Assembly: GCA_017301995.1 (NCBI GenBank)
Contig: JAFLEH010000009.1
Coordinates: forward strand, 62,001-126,000
DNA from: Verrucomicrobiota bacterium
Lineage (GTDB): Bacteria; Verrucomicrobiota; Verrucomicrobiia; Verrucomicrobiales; Akkermansiaceae
Reading direction: 5' to 3'
Length of the DNA stretch: 64,000 nucleotides
The notes beneath the pieces were generated by a model. It made no database searches. It was given only the letters and a program-made list of their open reading frames with translations, and was not told where the DNA came from. Positions 1 to 9,569 of this stretch are shown here, piece after piece; within the stretch, counting starts at the first letter, position 1, and every line of letters begins with the position of its first letter. The position numbers were made by a program, and so were the translations under genes.

Positions 1-103
1 TGGTCGGGATCGTGGGTCATCGGGCGGGAGTTTGGCGGCGTGCCACCTGCCGCGCAAGCATTATTAAGAAAGCGGTAGTAATTGGGGCGGTGAGGCCGCG
101 GCG

Positions 104-1687
104 CTACCTACCGCGCTCCGGGATCCGGGCTTTTTTCACCAGGCCGACGAATTCCCGGCGCAGGCCGCCGGGGTCGTCTGCGAGGGCGCCTTGGGCCCAT
201 TCGAGGATGGACTCGCGGGTGGCGCCGCCGGCGTGGGGTGAGGCGCGCAGCGCCATGCCGAACGCGGCCACAGCCGAGGCAAAACGGAAATCAGGTGTGG
301 CATCGGCGAACGCGCGGGTGCCGGCTGCCGGGCAGGTGTGGCTGCTGAGTTCGCTCCGGGATGCTTCCGGCAGCTTGTGGCGGATGCGCAGCGTGGCCAG
401 CGTGCCGGAATCGGTGGCGGGCTCGTATTGATAGAGAACGGTCACCCGCTGTCCGGCGCCCATGTCGCCGCTGTCCTTGCGGTCGTTGGCGAAATCCTCG
501 CCCGCCATCACCCGGTTCTCATATCCTAACAACCGATAGCGTCTGGCGGCCGACCCGTTCCACTCCAGTTGCAGTTTCACATCCTTGGCCACGGTGAGCA
601 GGGTGCCGCTGGCATCCGCCACCAGTACTTTTTCCGCTTCTTCCCGGGTGTCGATGTAGGCGTAGTTGCCGTTGCCCTTGTCGGCCAGCGTTTCGAGCGT
701 GTCGTCCTTCAGGTTGCCCATGCCGAATCCCAGGACGCTGAGAAACACGCCGTTTTTCGCCTTGGCGGAGATTAGACGTTCCAGCTCCTTGCCGTCGGTG
801 ACGCCCACGTTGAAATCGCCGTCGGTGGCGAGGATCACGCGGTTCACTCCGCCGCGGATGAAATTATCGCCTGCGATCCGATAGGCCAGTTCGATGCCTT
901 CGCCGCCGTTTGTGGACCCTCCGGCGCTGAGTCGGCCGATCGCCCGGCGGATCGCGAATTTCCGGTCGCCGGAGGTGGACGGCAGCACCAATCCGGACTC
1001 GCCGGCGTAGGTGACCATGCTGATGCGGTCCTGCGGTCGCAGGGTTTCCGCCAGCATGAGGAGCCCCTTGCGGACCAGCGGCAGCTTGTTTTCGGCCTCC
1101 ATCGATCCGCTCACATCCACCAGGAAAACCAGATTGGCGGGCGGTCGGGCGGCGGGCGCCACATCGCGGGTCCGCAGTGCGATCTTCAACAGTCGGTCGC
1201 CCGGTTTCCACGGACACTCCGCCGTTTCCATCTTCACCGCAAACGGCTCGCCCGGCGCCGGCTGCGGGTAGTCGTAGGGGAAATAGTTGAGCATTTCCTC
1301 CAACCGTACCGCGCCCTGCGGCACCTCGTCTCCATCCCGGATCATCCGTCGCAGATTCGCATACGAAGCGGTGTCCACATCCGCCCCGAATGTGCTAACA
1401 GGCCGCTCGGCGGTCCTAACGAATTCATTCTCCCGGATCTTCGCATAGGATTCGGCCTCGGGCTTGGTATAGCCGCCAACCGGAGGTGCCGGGGCCATGG
1501 ACGGGGCGGCCATTGGTTTCGGTCGGCTTTTCAGGGATTTGTGGGCTGCCGAGGCACTCCGCGTTGGCGCCCACGCTTCCAGATAGTATCCGTTGCTTTG
1601 ATAAACGGGACCCTGAGAGCATGCGGCCAGCGCCAACATCAGCAGGACGAGGGACAAACGCTTTGGATCGGAACTTGGAATTTTCAT
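104..1687 (-). CDS. VWA-domain lipoprotein, YfbK/DUF3520-type
   Basis: Predicted exported lipoprotein of 527 residues. The chosen start gives a short basic N-terminus, a hydrophobic stretch and an LAAC lipobox with Cys23; the longer upstream reading lacks this arrangement. An N-terminal VWF_A-associated segment (about residues 85-150) precedes a von Willebrand A domain with an intact MIDAS (DVSGS at about 191-195, TDGD later). The C-terminal third carries the LLGYENR and FRFASAVAAFGMALR-type segments of the DUF3520 family. Proteins of this architecture are common in Verrucomicrobiota, Planctomycetota and Bacteroidota, but their role is not settled; MIDAS-dependent binding in the periplasm or at the surface is an inference. 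The gene is divergent from the beta-strand protein at 1987 and shares an intergenic region containing a perfect hairpin. Confidence 0.85.
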   Translation of the reverse strand: MKIPSSDPKRLSLVLLMLALAACSQGPVYQSNGYYLEAWAPTRSASAAHKSLKSRPKPMAAPSMAPAPPVGGYTKPEAESYAKIRENEFVRTAERPVSTFGADVDTASYANLRRMIRDGDEVPQGAVRLEEMLNYFPYDYPQPAPGEPFAVKMETAECPWKPGDRLLKIALRTRDVAPAARPPANLVFLVDVSGSMEAENKLPLVRKGLLMLAETLRPQDRISMVTYAGESGLVLPSTSGDRKFAIRRAIGRLSAGGSTNGGEGIELAYRIAGDNFIRGGVNRVILATDGDFNVGVTDGKELERLISAKAKNGVFLSVLGFGMGNLKDDTLETLADKGNGNYAYIDTREEAEKVLVADASGTLLTVAKDVKLQLEWNGSAARRYRLLGYENRVMAGEDFANDRKDSGDMGAGQRVTVLYQYEPATDSGTLATLRIRHKLPEASRSELSSHTCPAAGTRAFADATPDFRFASAVAAFGMALRASPHAGGATRESILEWAQGALADDPGGLRREFVGLVKKARIPERGR

Positions 1688-1737
1688 ATCAGATGCGGAA
1701 TTTCCGGCAGCCTGCGGCCGGACCAAGCCGGTGTCAA

Positions 1738-1765
1738 ATAAAATGCTGGAAAAACAGCATTTTAT
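1738..1765. promoter_or_regulatory. Perfect 11-bp inverted repeat between divergent genes
   Basis: ATAAAATGCTG and its exact reverse complement CAGCATTTTAT flank a six-base GAAAAA spacer. The element is AT-rich in GC-rich DNA and lies 50 bp upstream of the VWA lipoprotein start and about 220 bp upstream of the beta-strand protein. It could be an operator for a dimeric regulator or an RNA hairpin in the VWA leader. No sequence-specific factor can be named. Confidence 0.5.
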
Positions 1766-1986
1766 CCGGAAACCATGGGTGTTTTTGGGAAAACCCGCGG
1801 CCGCAGGATGCCCGAGCGGCTGATTCCGGCGTTCGTTTGGTCATGAACTCCCCCCCGTTTGCGGGACATTGACCGGGGAGTTTTTCGGGTAAACTTGCGG
1901 TGCCAGAGTCTTCGCCGGATTCGCCGCGATGGCCGGGGCAACCCATTCGCCACCAACCCACAAAAACGACCTAGCAAACCATTCCC

Positions 1987-4900
1987 ATGAAACAACGTTC
2001 CATCACCCGGATTCTCACCAAGAGCATCGTGCCATTCCTCGCGTTCGGCGTGTTTTCCAACCTCGCGTATTCCCAGACCGTCCGCACGTGGGATGGCGGC
2101 GGCACCGGAGGCACGAACATGGAGACTGCGGTCAATTGGAGCGGGGATGCTCTCCCGAACGGCAGCGCCAATGATACCGCGCAATGGGACGGCACTGTTA
2201 GCGGGGCGCTCGCGCTCACCTACACGGCGGCCACCGCGAATGCCCTCGGTGCGGGCAACGGGATTTTCCTCAACATTCTGGGAACGCAGACCGCCTCGCT
2301 CACTCTCACCCAGGCCAGCGGAACCACCGCGATGCGCCTTCAGAACATCACCGTCGCCAGTGGAGCCGGAGCGTTCGGCTTCGGAAATGCGGACGCCATC
2401 ACCGATGGCATCACGCTGGGCAGCACGAGTGTCACCGCGCACACGTTCACCAACAACTCGTCGAACCCGGCGACGTTCGGATCGGATGTTAGGTTCGCGT
2501 TTGGCGGCGGCGTTGCCAAAACGATCACATTCGCCGGCGCCGGAGACTGGATCTTCGGCGGAAAATTCGGAAACAACGGAACGGGATCGGTCGCCTCGGT
2601 TTCGAAAACAGGATCGGGCACGCTCACGGTCAACAACAACATCCAGGGGACCAATTCCGGAGCGGTGTTGGTCAATCCCGGCAATGTTTTCGTGAAAAGC
2701 GGCGCGATGGTCGTCGATACCAACGGCGTGGTGACGACCAACGCCTACAGCAGTGTCGGCCAGGTAGGAACCGACGCAGGCACGATGACCTTGAAAGGAA
2801 CCGGCTCGTTCGTCTCGGGCACCGATTTCAACGTCGGCGATGTCGGCAGCAGCACCGGCGTGCTGAATGTCCAGGACACCGCCGTTCTAACGGTCAATGC
2901 CGGCGGCGGCTTCTTTGTCGGCTCGGCGAACGGGGCCGGATCGACGGCAAGCGGCACCGTCAACCACAGCTCCGGCACGGTCGCGGTCAACGCGACCGCC
3001 GACGGCCGCTTCGTCCTCGGCGGCCGAAGCGCTGCCGCGGGCACTGGCGGATCCGGCACCTACAACCTCAGCGGCACCGGCTTGCTCAACAACGCGGGCA
3101 ACGCGTTCATTGGCGGTTACGGAACGGGAACGTTTGTCCAAACCGGCGGCACGTTCAACAACACGGGATGGATGGCTATCGGCCGCCAGACCGGCAGCAC
3201 CGGCAGCTATTCGATCAGCGGCGGCGCGCTCAACCAGACCGGCGGCGGCATGGGGATTATCGTTAGCGAAATCGGCGCCGGCACCCTGACCGTCGGCGGC
3301 AGCGGAGCGGTGACCATTTCCCCGGCGGGCACCCTGCGCCTCGGCAATAACGCCAGCGGCAACGGCACGGTGAACCTCAACGGCGGCAGCATCACCACGC
3401 CGAAGGTGGACACCGCCGGAGGTGCGAGCACCTTCAATTTCAACGGCGGCACACTGAAAGCCAACGCGGGCAGCGCGGTCTTCCTCCAGGGGCTGACCAC
3501 CGCGAACGTGCGCGCCGGCGGCGCGCTGATCGACACCAACGGCAACAATCTAACCATCAACCAGCCGCTGCTCCACAGCGCCATCGGCGGCGACCCGGCC
3601 ACCGACGGCGGCCTCGTCAAGACCGGCTTCGGCACCCTCACCCTGGGGGGCGCTAACACCTACAACGGGCCGACGACCGTCAACAACGGCACGCTCGTTC
3701 TAACCGGATCATCAACCACGGGAAACATCTCGCTGGCCGACTACACCACGCTGGGCGTCAAGGTCACGAACCCCAGCGCGAGCGTCGTCGCCAACACCAA
3801 CAACCCGAGCCTGACGCTCGGCACCACCGCCGACACGGATCTGACGCTGGACTTCAGCTCGCTTGGCAACCCGACCGTGCCGGTTCTCGATCTCGGCACC
3901 GGCGTGGTCACCCTGAACGGCGTGGTCAACGTTTCGCTGACCAACGCTTCGGCTCTGACAACGACCCCTGACAATACAACGTTCGCGCTTGTCAGCTTTG
4001 GCTCGCAGGGGGGCGCCGGTTCGTGGAACCTGACGACCACCACCGCCGGACACACGACTTTCGCGCTCAACCCGACAGCGACCGCCCTTTATTTGAACGT
4101 CACCGCCAGTCCGGTGACATGGACCGGCGCGGCGAGCAGCGAGTGGAACACAAACACGTTGGCGGCACCGAAGAACTGGACCCTGCCGGATAGTTCGCCG
4201 GCGGACTTCATCAGCGGTGACACGGTCAACTTCACCAACACCGCGGACGCCTATGCGGTGGAAATAACCGAGGACGTCGCGCCGGGCGTGGTGAATTTCT
4301 CGAATACCACCAATGCCTACACGATCGGCAGCACCGGCGGCTTCGGCATCGTCGCGGGTGCCATGAACCTCACCGGTGGCGGCAGCGTCACGATCGACAA
4401 CAGCAACAGCTATTCCGGCGCCACGACGATCAACGCGGGCGTTCTAACCGTAAATGGCGCGCTCACGGCATCGCCGGTCACGCTCAACACCGGCACGCTC
4501 AATGTGAACAGCGCCACCGCGCTCGGAACGGGCACCCTCACGATCAATGGCGGCAGCCTCGACAGCACCGTCGCCGGGGTCGTCCTAACGGCAAACGGGA
4601 CCCGCGTTTGGAACGGGGACTTCGTTTTCACCGGAACCAACGACCTCGACCTCGGCACCGGCGCTGTCACCATCGGCGGCACGGGAGACCGCAGTGTCAC
4701 CGTCACGGGAACGCTCGCGGTGGGTGAGATGAAAACGACCGGTACCCAGGGATTCACCAAGCTGGGCACGGGCACGCTGGTTCTGACCAGCGATGGCGCC
4801 ACCGCCGCGGCAAGCGTGGTGGGCGGCGTCCTGAATGTCGCGGCGGGCACCATCCAGATCAACCGCGCCTCCGGCGTGACCGGCGATTTGGTCGGCGCGG

Positions 4901-6399
4901 GTCTTATAGGCAGTGGCAACATCACCAACGGAGCCGCCACGGAACGCTGGTTCTACTCGAACGCGGCGAACGGCACCTTCGATTTCAGCGGCACGCTTTC
5001 CAACGGGGCCGCCGGGGCGCTTGGGTTCAGCAAATCCGGGGCCAGCACGCAGATTCTATCGGGAAATAACAACTTCTCAGGCCCCACCACCATCGCCGGA
5101 GGTACTCTCGTTATCACCGGGACAAACTCGGCCGGCGGGGCGGTCAATATCGCCGGCAGCGCCGCAAGCCCCGCCATCCTCAGCCTGCAAAACGACAACG
5201 CGCTCGGAACCAGCCTGATAACCTCCACCAACCGCAATTCGGGCATCCAATTGCAGGGCGGCATCACGTTGCCCCCATCGGTCACGTTCGTCACCAGCAA
5301 TGATGGCCTGCTCGGAGCCACGGTGCCTTACGCGATCAACAGCGTTAGTGGTGACAACACGATCAATGGGGATATCACGCTGACCGTGGGTGGCGGCGGC
5401 TCCATCATCCAATCGGACAGCGGCACCCTTACGGTGAACGGAAACATCAGCATCGCCGCCGGACAATCGTCCCGCGGTATCATCCTCCAGGGCGCGTCCA
5501 ACGGCATCTTCAGCGGCATTCTATCCGACCTGAGCCCCACCGCCACCGCCAGCATCACCAAGAACGGCGCCGGCACCTGGACCATCACCGGTTCCAACAC
5601 CTACACCGGGGCCACCGCCGTCAACGCGGGAACGCTCGTCATCAGCGGAAACAACGCCGCCGCCACCGGACCCGTGACCGTCGCCGCGGATGCCTCCCTC
5701 TCCGGCAACGGCAACCTCGGTGGCAGCGTCACCATCGCCGCCAACGGCATCCATTCGCTCGCCGTGGCAGCCAATCCCGGCGCACAGATCACCCGGACCA
5801 TTACCGGCGCTCTAACCAACACCACCGGTTCGATCCTGAATCTAACTGCGTCCGCCACACCCGAACCTGGTGTCTATACGCTGGTCACCGCCAACGGAGG
5901 CATCTCCGCGCTGCCCACGACCATCACCGGCTATACCGGCGGCGTGGTTTCCATCTCCGGAAACAGCCTGGTGCTAACCGTTTCCGGTCCCTCCGCCTAT
6001 GGCGACTGGGCGACCTCGAAGGGTCTAACCGGATCCAACAACGGCGCGAACGACGATCCCGACTCCGACGGCGTCTCCAACATCATCGAGTTCGTGGTCA
6101 ATGGCGATCCGCTGGCATCCGACACCGCCAAGCTGCCGGTTTCCACCCAGGATGCCACCCACTTCCACTTCGACTTCGACCGCAGGGATGATTCGGTGTC
6201 CGAAATCACCCTGAACTTCGAATACGGCACCACGCTCGCCTCGTGGCCGTCCACCGTGGCGATCCCGTCCGACAACACCCCGCTCGCCGGTCCGCCGGTG
6301 ACCATCACCGACAACGGCAACGGCACGCACCACGTGAAAGTCACCGTGGCGAAGGACGGAAATCCCAAACTCTTCGGCCGGCTCAAGGCGGAGAAATAA
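1987..6399 (+). CDS. Giant secreted autotransporter-associated beta-strand repeat protein (1)
   Basis: Predicted exported protein of 1470 residues with a Sec signal (basic N-terminus, hydrophobic core, cleavage near AYSQ at about residue 30). The body is a Gly/Thr/Asn/Ser-rich beta-helix with recurrent autotransporter-associated beta-strand units, such as GFGTLTLGGANTYNG near residue 550 and GAGTWTITGSNTYTG near 1192. There is no C-terminal beta-barrel, so the family name does not imply self-transport. From about residue 1338 it switches to a compact module with YGDW, the acidic motif DDPDSDGVSNIIEF and a terminal LFGRLKAEK. Four other large proteins in the window share this C-terminus. An adhesive or sheath-like surface role is an inference. 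No Shine-Dalgarno sequence is visible; the leader reads AACCATTCCC before ATG. Confidence 0.85.
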   Translation: MKQRSITRILTKSIVPFLAFGVFSNLAYSQTVRTWDGGGTGGTNMETAVNWSGDALPNGSANDTAQWDGTVSGALALTYTAATANALGAGNGIFLNILGTQTASLTLTQASGTTAMRLQNITVASGAGAFGFGNADAITDGITLGSTSVTAHTFTNNSSNPATFGSDVRFAFGGGVAKTITFAGAGDWIFGGKFGNNGTGSVASVSKTGSGTLTVNNNIQGTNSGAVLVNPGNVFVKSGAMVVDTNGVVTTNAYSSVGQVGTDAGTMTLKGTGSFVSGTDFNVGDVGSSTGVLNVQDTAVLTVNAGGGFFVGSANGAGSTASGTVNHSSGTVAVNATADGRFVLGGRSAAAGTGGSGTYNLSGTGLLNNAGNAFIGGYGTGTFVQTGGTFNNTGWMAIGRQTGSTGSYSISGGALNQTGGGMGIIVSEIGAGTLTVGGSGAVTISPAGTLRLGNNASGNGTVNLNGGSITTPKVDTAGGASTFNFNGGTLKANAGSAVFLQGLTTANVRAGGALIDTNGNNLTINQPLLHSAIGGDPATDGGLVKTGFGTLTLGGANTYNGPTTVNNGTLVLTGSSTTGNISLADYTTLGVKVTNPSASVVANTNNPSLTLGTTADTDLTLDFSSLGNPTVPVLDLGTGVVTLNGVVNVSLTNASALTTTPDNTTFALVSFGSQGGAGSWNLTTTTAGHTTFALNPTATALYLNVTASPVTWTGAASSEWNTNTLAAPKNWTLPDSSPADFISGDTVNFTNTADAYAVEITEDVAPGVVNFSNTTNAYTIGSTGGFGIVAGAMNLTGGGSVTIDNSNSYSGATTINAGVLTVNGALTASPVTLNTGTLNVNSATALGTGTLTINGGSLDSTVAGVVLTANGTRVWNGDFVFTGTNDLDLGTGAVTIGGTGDRSVTVTGTLAVGEMKTTGTQGFTKLGTGTLVLTSDGATAAASVVGGVLNVAAGTIQINRASGVTGDLVGAGLIGSGNITNGAATERWFYSNAANGTFDFSGTLSNGAAGALGFSKSGASTQILSGNNNFSGPTTIAGGTLVITGTNSAGGAVNIAGSAASPAILSLQNDNALGTSLITSTNRNSGIQLQGGITLPPSVTFVTSNDGLLGATVPYAINSVSGDNTINGDITLTVGGGGSIIQSDSGTLTVNGNISIAAGQSSRGIILQGASNGIFSGILSDLSPTATASITKNGAGTWTITGSNTYTGATAVNAGTLVISGNNAAATGPVTVAADASLSGNGNLGGSVTIAANGIHSLAVAANPGAQITRTITGALTNTTGSILNLTASATPEPGVYTLVTANGGISALPTTITGYTGGVVSISGNSLVLTVSGPSAYGDWATSKGLTGSNNGANDDPDSDGVSNIIEFVVNGDPLASDTAKLPVSTQDATHFHFDFDRRDDSVSEITLNFEYGTTLASWPSTVAIPSDNTPLAGPPVTITDNGNGTHHVKVTVAKDGNPKLFGRLKAEK

Positions 6400-6459
6400 C
6401 GGTTGGAATCCGCGATTGATAGGAATTTCCGCCAGCCACAGGCTCCGACGCTCGCAGAG

Positions 6460-6548
6460 CGCCGCTACAAGCACCTCATTCCCTGTAGCGGCGCGTCTAT
6501 GACCGTCGCACTTTGCTGTAGCGGCGCGTCTATGACCGTCGCGCTTTG
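6460..6548. repeat. REP-like palindromic cluster with tandem 33-bp unit
   Basis: A 33-bp unit starting CTGTAGCGGCGCGTC occurs twice head to tail (6483-6515 and 6516-6548); the first 27 bases of each are identical. Just upstream, GCGCCGCTACA at about 6460-6470 is the reverse complement of the unit start, so the segment can fold with an 11-bp stem and a short loop. The unit is itself an imperfect palindrome around TCTATGACCG. This looks like a dispersed extragenic palindromic element after the 3' end of the beta-strand gene, where it could also aid termination or mRNA stability. Confidence 0.6.
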
Positions 6549-6613
6549 CCAAGAGGCCGGGAAAGCCGCTGAACCCGAAATCCGAAATTGAAAGGCATCA
6601 TGTGGTCTCATTT

Positions 6614-6755
6614 GACCGCTGAAGCGCTGAGTACCGCTGAAGCCGCTGTAATGGAGACTGCAAAAATCAACATGAACCCGATTCACCATCCGGTGTCGTC
6701 TTTCCGGTTAAACAAAACCCAGCGAACTCAGCGGTCTTCAGCGTTTCAGCGGTGA
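6614..6755. repeat. Imperfect long-range inverted repeat
   Basis: The left arm contains ACCGCTGAAGCGCTGAG followed by ACCGCTGAAG. The right arm (about 6723-6755) contains the reverse-complement theme CTCAGCGGTCTTCAGCG then TTCAGCGGTGA. Roughly 80 bases separate the arms. The shape resembles a small non-autonomous mobile element or a fold-back structural element; no target-site duplication or transposase was seen. Confidence 0.45.
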
Positions 6756-6931
6756 TTCGAGCGTCCGAACTGTCTTGAACCTCGGAATTCGGGATGAATC
6801 GCCGGGCGGCGGGAAAAGAACGGGCGGTGGCTTGCCAGCGGAGAGATCGTCATCCGGTCTTTCTTGCGGCGACGGTTGTGGACAGCAATTGCCGTTCGGA
6901 AGCGTATGGGTGGTCTATGGCAGGAATTCCA

Positions 6932-7357
6932 ATGAAGAAAGCGACACGTGTGGCGGGTGGCGTTGTGGCGCTTTGCGGTGCCTGTTGGATGCTGCCGCTC
7001 TATCGGGCGGTTTCGTTTCTGCAAAGTCTGCCGATGGTCGCGTCGGGTCTATCAATCGATGACGCCAATGACGTCCTATATGGCCGAAGCCTTCTGTTGT
7101 CCTATGCGACCTGCCTGTCCAGCGCTGTTCTGTTGGGGTTCTTGTATGCCCGTCGGCCCAGGATCATGGTCATCGCGCCATGCCTCCTGGTTGTTGCTGC
7201 GGCCGTGTGGGTCATCGCGTTGCGTCCGGAGGAAGTTGTCGTGTTTTTTCCTCCGATCAGGCCCTTCCAACCCGCCCAAATCGGTCTGCTGGCAGGTTTG
7301 ATCGGGATCGTCTTCTACATGAATCCCCGCCAGCCATCGGATTTTGATCCGTCCTAA
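6932..7357 (+). CDS. Small membrane protein, unknown function
   Basis: Unrecognised protein of 141 residues with about four predicted membrane segments: one near the N-terminus, one around SYATCLSSAVLLGFLYA, one around IAPCLLVVAAAVWVIAL and one around IGLLAGLIGIVFY. The start at MKKATR is preferred because it gives a basic N-terminus followed directly by a hydrophobic helix; an ATG 15 bases upstream is the alternative. The next gene is another small membrane protein 43 bp downstream on the same strand, so the two may be co-transcribed. No conserved motif suggests an activity. Confidence 0.5.
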   Translation: MKKATRVAGGVVALCGACWMLPLYRAVSFLQSLPMVASGLSIDDANDVLYGRSLLLSYATCLSSAVLLGFLYARRPRIMVIAPCLLVVAAAVWVIALRPEEVVVFFPPIRPFQPAQIGLLAGLIGIVFYMNPRQPSDFDPS

Positions 7358-7400
7358 CCATGAATTCCGAACGAATCCAGCGCCTCGGATCCATCACGCC

Positions 7401-7769
7401 ATGACCTCGATTCCATACATCCTGATCGCCTGGGTGATTCACGCGGTTGTGGCGGCGGTCGTGGTGTCGCCGGTGGTGTTTCTAACCCGGCAGCGGGTTC
7501 GCTGGCAATGGTGGGAGCTGTTTGCCGTCGTGATTCCGTTCGGTGTCTGGGCGGCAATGATGTGCTCCGACATGTCCACCGGTTCGAAGACGCTCTCGAA
7601 TTTTGTGATAGAGCCGTGCGTTCTTTCCTTGGCATTGGCATTCGGAGCCTTGGCCCGGGTTTCCATGAGCGCGAGGATCCCGGAAAAAACCGCATCCGCG
7701 GCGATCTTGGTTGGCCTGTGCCTCGTGGCCGCCGGTGTGTTTTGGATGATTCCGGCATTGGGCGAGTGA
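7401..7769 (+). CDS. Small membrane protein, unknown function
   Basis: Unrecognised protein of 122 residues with about four hydrophobic helices: IAWVIHAVVAAVVVSPVVFL, LFAVVIPFGVWAAMM, CVLSLALAFGALA and ILVGLCLVAAGVFWMIPAL. It follows another small membrane protein on the same strand and ends 77 bp before the acyl-CoA ligase. The two membrane proteins have similar size and topology, which suggests a related pair. No function can be assigned. Confidence 0.5.
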   Translation: MTSIPYILIAWVIHAVVAAVVVSPVVFLTRQRVRWQWWELFAVVIPFGVWAAMMCSDMSTGSKTLSNFVIEPCVLSLALAFGALARVSMSARIPEKTASAAILVGLCLVAAGVFWMIPALGE

Positions 7770-7846
7770 GGACGTCCGACAGGAAGCCCATCCTCCGCAC
7801 ATTGGGATTGCGCGATCGGGCTCGGGAGGATAGGCAAGACCCCCGG

Positions 7847-9421
7847 ATGAACGAGGAAACGGAGTATTTCAATTTCGCCACCGGCGTTTTCGACTGGTGG
7901 GCGAGGGAGCAACCGGGTGCGCCCGCGTTGTGGTGGGTGAACGAGGCGCGGACGGAGGAGCGGCGGCTGGATTTCGGGGAAATGCGGGACCTGAGTCTGC
8001 GCGCGGGGCGGGTGTTTTGGGATTCCGGGTTGCGTGCGGGGGATCCGGTGGTGGTGATGCTGCACCGGGTGCCGGAGTGGTGGATTGTGATGTTGGGATT
8101 GATCCGGATCGGGGCGGTGCCGGTTCCTTGTACGCCGCAGCTCACACCCCATGATCTCGACTATCGGATAGATGCCGGCGGCATCCGCGGAGTGGTTACC
8201 GATGCCTCCGGCGCGGCGAAACTGCCGGGGTTTTCCGGGGTGAAATGGCAGCTTGGCGAGACCGTGGCAGGGTGGGGGGATCTCGACGCCGCGATGCGGA
8301 ACGCGCCGGCCGAGTGCGACGCGCCACCCACGCGGGCCGACGATCCGGGGATCATTTATTTCACCAGCGCCACCACCGGCGGACCGAAGATGGTGCTCCA
8401 CACCCAGGCCAGCTACGGACTGGGCCACGAGCTAACCGGCAAGCTCTGGCTGGACCTGAAACCCGACGATCTCCACTGGAACACGGCGGACCTCGGTTGG
8501 GGAAAGGCCGCGTGGTCGAGTTTCTACGGGCCTTGGCACTGCGGGGCCTGCCTGTTCGTGGTGGATGCCCGCGGACGGTTTTCCGCCGCGCAGACGCTGG
8601 ACATGCTGGAAGCCTATCCGATCACCACGCTGTGCGTGCCGCCCACCGCGCTGCGGATGATCGTGCGGGAGGATTTCGGCGCGAGATCGTTTCCCCATCT
8701 CCGGCATTGCGTGACGGCCGGGGAACCACTCAGCCCGAGCATTTTCGAGGATTGGGAACGCCACACCGGCGTGCCGGCCCATGAGGGCTACGGCCAAACG
8801 GAAACGGTGATTCTCATCGGGCATTTCCGCAGCCAGGGCTTGCCTATCGTGCCCGGAACCATGGGCCGGGCGGCGCCGGGTTTCGACGTCCGTCTGTTGG
8901 ATGACGAACTGCGACCCGTGCCGGATGGCGAGGAAGGCGAAATCGCGATCCGCGTCGGAGAAAAGCGGCCGGTGGGGTTGTTCCGCGAGTATTGGAAGAG
9001 CCCCGAGCAAACCGCGGCGAGCTTCCGCGACGGCTGGTACCTAACCGGCGACCGCGCGATCCGCGGGGCCGACGGCTGTTTCCGGTTCATCGGGCGCAAG
9101 GACGACGTGATCAAGAGTTCCGGCTACCGGATCGGCCCGTTTGAGGTGGAGAGCGCTCTAACCGCCCATCCGGCGGTGCTGGATGTGGCGGTGGTCGGCA
9201 AACCGGACGAACTGCGCGGCCAAATCGTGAAGGCGTTCGTGGTGCTACGGCCCGGATGTGTGTCCGAACCGGAAACCGTGAAGATCCTTCAGGAACATTG
9301 CAAACACCTCGTGGCACCCTACAAATATCCCCGCGAAATCGAGTTTGTAGGCGAGCTTCCCAAAACCGTGAGCGGCAAAACCCGGCGCTTCGAACTCCGC
9401 CAGCGCGAGGCCGGGCGCTGA
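7847..9421 (+). CDS. AMP-forming acyl-CoA synthetase (acetyl/medium-chain type)
   Basis: Adenylate-forming ligase of 524 residues that should activate a carboxylic acid to acyl-AMP and then acyl-CoA in the cytoplasm. The ATP-binding loop reads YFTSATTGGPK (about 171-181). The adenylation motif GYGQTET, the hinge segment GWYLTGDRAI, the GRKDDVIKSSGYRIGP block and the C-terminal catalytic lysine in PKTVSGKTRR (about residue 510) are all present. The set resembles the medium-chain/acetyl-CoA synthetase (MACS) branch; substrate length cannot be read from sequence. The start is chosen at MNEETEYF, the first ATG consistent with family length. It lies 148 bp upstream of mtaC on the same strand, so supply or use of acyl-CoA together with the methyltransferase locus is possible but unproven. 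Confidence 0.85.
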   Translation: MNEETEYFNFATGVFDWWAREQPGAPALWWVNEARTEERRLDFGEMRDLSLRAGRVFWDSGLRAGDPVVVMLHRVPEWWIVMLGLIRIGAVPVPCTPQLTPHDLDYRIDAGGIRGVVTDASGAAKLPGFSGVKWQLGETVAGWGDLDAAMRNAPAECDAPPTRADDPGIIYFTSATTGGPKMVLHTQASYGLGHELTGKLWLDLKPDDLHWNTADLGWGKAAWSSFYGPWHCGACLFVVDARGRFSAAQTLDMLEAYPITTLCVPPTALRMIVREDFGARSFPHLRHCVTAGEPLSPSIFEDWERHTGVPAHEGYGQTETVILIGHFRSQGLPIVPGTMGRAAPGFDVRLLDDELRPVPDGEEGEIAIRVGEKRPVGLFREYWKSPEQTAASFRDGWYLTGDRAIRGADGCFRFIGRKDDVIKSSGYRIGPFEVESALTAHPAVLDVAVVGKPDELRGQIVKAFVVLRPGCVSEPETVKILQEHCKHLVAPYKYPREIEFVGELPKTVSGKTRRFELRQREAGR

Positions 9422-9569
9422 AAGCCGGAATCTGCGGGATTCACCAAAATTTCCCCAAAATCCACAATACGGAACGGGACCGGTAGGCGAGGCTGTGAGC
9501 CGCATCGTGCGGATAGTTCCGCGCGCTGTGATGTTTCCCAATCACTATCCCCAACCCCAACACCGCCCA

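Larger units (their letters stand above)
6400..6931. other. Gene-poor gap rich in inverted and direct repeats
   Basis: No convincing gene lies in these 532 bases. The gap holds a REP-like cluster at 6460-6548 and a long-range inverted repeat with arms near 6614-6642 and 6723-6755, both listed separately. Short open frames here are compositionally unlike the neighbouring genes and match no family. Confidence 0.6.

Noticed and set aside
2745..5858. Several minus-strand frames inside repeat protein 1 with Pro/Val-rich translations
   Set aside because: They mirror the Gly/Thr-rich repeat on the other strand and show no signal peptide, motif or conserved start.
1987..6399. Classical type V autotransporter
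   Set aside because: The repeat family is present but there is no C-terminal beta-barrel translocator; the end is the DxDGxxN module instead.
9422..9569. Possible cobalamin riboswitch ahead of mtaC
   Set aside because: The space is only 148 bp and the conserved B12-box core was not found; the few short stems do not form the expected junction.
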